From the NCBI GenBank assembly GCA_033239005.1, contig BSQZ01000011.1, positions 12,624,501 to 12,688,500 of the forward strand: DNA of 64,000 bases. Direction: 5' to 3'. The translations under genes and the position numbers were made by a program. The notes under the pieces are model-generated. The model was not told the DNA's origin. It ran no database searches and saw nothing but the letters and a program-made list of their open reading frames with translations. The DNA is from Lamellibrachia satsuma (taxonomy: Eukaryota > Annelida > Polychaeta > Sabellida > Siboglinidae). Positions within the stretch are counted from its first letter, which is position 1, and each line of letters opens with the position of its first letter. Shown here piece by piece: positions 61,898 through 64,000 of the stretch.

Positions 61898-62063
61898 AAT
61901 CTTTCTTGATATAGGACTGTAAATTATTCTTGATATAGCATTTAAATCTTTCTTGATATAGGACTGTAAATCTTACTTGATATAGGTCTGAAAATCTTTC
62001 TTGATATAGGACTATACATGATTCTTGATATAGGACTGTAAACTATTCTTGATGTGGGATTGT
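61897..62063. repeat. 24-bp minisatellite, seven units
   Basis: TTCTTGATATAGGACTGTAA plus 4 bases, seven times with scattered changes. It starts exactly where the 30-bp array ends. Confidence 0.93.
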
Positions 62064-62069
62064 AACAAT

Positions 62070-63440
62070 ACTAGTTTTTCCATTGTGTGTTATTAAACGG
62101 GAAATCTTTTACCCTTTACCGTTGTTGTTGAATTATCGTAGTTGCACAAATACCCACACTGACCCTAACGAGTACATGTCCGTTGGCTCACCTCTTATTA
62201 TCCAGCCAAACTTTAAAACTTTGACAGCTGGGTTCCCACGCACTCGTGTTTACCAGTTCACGTAAATGTAGTTCACGACGGGCAATTCGTAAATACCTTT
62301 CGATGACTCAAAAGTAGTCACATTTGATTACCCGTAATTACGAGTTGACCACAAAAATATGCGAAAAATAAAAGTGGTGACTTTCTTTTGATGATGAGAA
62401 CACCTACATCAAACAAAATATTAAATAACCTAAACAACTAACTATTATCCTGAATCGAACAAATACCATGAACCGTAGATTTTCGCAACACGATGCGCGT
62501 CTTCTACGACTGTTCCGAGTTACATACAATTGTCCGCAACGCTATGGATACATTCTACGATTATTGCAAGTTACCTCAAACGTCGACGAAATGGACGGTT
62601 TGCATTATTTCGTCATGAGAATGGGTGTTGTTATTAGTAATACTCCCACATAACATATTAATAAATAATAATATAATATACGTTTGTATTTTGTCAGTGT
62701 TTGCTGTTTCCTTGGGTTGTGGACGAGTCCATATGCACAGGTATAGCGATACCAACAATTCCAAAATGACTGGCATAACACATTGGCTCCCAATGCAGAT
62801 TTTTAGTTGGTGCCGCTTTCTTTTTTATAGTTGGTGCCGCTTGTTTCATAATTGCACGAATGAAGGGATTTCAGTAGAAACCTCTCCTGTAATGCATCTG
62901 TGTTTGCGTGCGTGCGTGCGTGCGTGCATGCGTGCGTGCGTGCGTGCGTGCATGCATGCGTGCCATACAACTAGCACATCAGCTGACAAACACCAGCTTT
63001 ATTAAGGAAGACTCAGTTTGTACACATTGACGAATTGCTGTGTTAATGTTCTCATTCAAAAGTTTTAACGCTAGCCGTCATGGATTGTTGACGTATTATG
63101 TAACCGTTGTCAACAGATTATAACAAGTCATTTATCAAAATCTGTTCACGGTTAAGCAGAAAAGTTCTACATTGCAAATGCAATCAAGACATTGACAATT
63201 TCAAACTGTCCATCTTCTGAAATGTAGAGATTCAGTGCCGGTGAAGGAACAGTTGCACCGATTGTCGCGTTGACATCACACTGGCGATCCCCTAGAAGTA
63301 CTCAATCTCTGCAAATATTATGATGAAATATTATGCATATGTCTGACAATAGAGTTATTTGTTGCTATTCAAAGTGTTATCCATTAACGATCTATTTTTT
63401 TTCGCGCCCCAAGCTTTTTCACACATCATAGTTAAAATTG
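62070..63440. other. Gene-free stretch
   Basis: Contains (TGCG)n at 62902-62963 and a TAGTTGGTGCCGCTT duplication at 62801 and 62828. No supported gene. Confidence 0.5.
62902..62963. repeat. (TGCG)n microsatellite
   Basis: GCGTGCGTGCGTGCATGCGT type run. Confidence 0.95.
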
Positions 63441-63447
63441 TTGTATG

Positions 63448-63924
<477 letters not shown>

Positions 63925-64000
63925 TCGGGGTACGCAAACTATATTATACTAATTGGCACCTTTGCGAGACGGCGGCGGAGTAGCACACATAATCGGAAGA

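Overview
The window is animal nuclear DNA, most likely from a marine invertebrate. Genes are broken by GT-AG introns, coding density is low, spacers are A+T-rich, and microsatellites, minisatellites and decayed non-LTR retroelements are abundant. No bacterial gene organisation, rRNA, intact tRNA gene or CRISPR array was seen. The exact phylum cannot be fixed from the sequence; a lophotrochozoan or invertebrate deuterostome would both fit.

Layout. 0.1-9 kb: a minus-strand multi-exon gene with fibronectin-III-like extracellular modules (repeated 'DPES' and 'KAVNGAG' type signatures). Several exons carry frameshifts or stops, and it hosts a 51-bp minisatellite, an exon-derived ~109-bp tandem array and a 925-bp pogo/Tigger-like element with TA target duplication. 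9-22 kb: gene-poor, with a retroelement PHD-finger fragment, reverse transcriptase (RT) fragments, a foldback element with a 293-bp duplication, tRNA-derived SINEs and a promoter-like YY1/ETS/NRF1 cluster at 21.65 kb. 22-31 kb: RT remnants plus two interleaved sets of candidate exons, one per strand. The better supported is a minus-strand gene with joined exons at 28.6 and 26.9 kb, the latter locally duplicated. 32.3-33.0 kb: a Ulp1-type (C48) protease plus PHD finger, typical of mobile-element proteins, with one in-frame stop. 34.57 kb: a perfect 44-bp palindrome.

37-58 kb holds the best genes. FITM2-like (37.5-38.5 kb, minus) is a single-exon lipid-droplet/ER phosphatase-family protein with both catalytic histidines. 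TP53RK/Bud32-like (41.2-44.5 kb, plus) is a complete two-exon KEOPS-complex kinase with RT fragments in its intron. A BPI/LBP-family gene (57.7-47.9 kb, minus) can be read through eleven exons in perfect phase, from the signal peptide to about residue 416; its last exon(s) are not visible. A decayed Polinton/adintovirus-like remnant lies just past that point (46.4-47.3 kb). Introns of the BPI gene hold a 1.2-kb 32-bp minisatellite, long (TG)n and (AT)n runs and, antisense in intron 1, a possible three-exon gene for a 58-residue protein.

58-64 kb is mostly non-coding, with duplicated blocks, two abutting minisatellites (30-bp higher-order and 24-bp) and a (CA)n tract of about 420 bp near the right edge. 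Genes here do not form an operon-like unit; they are neighbours in an animal genome. The window's main themes are tandem duplication of exon pieces, nested genes and mobile-element debris.
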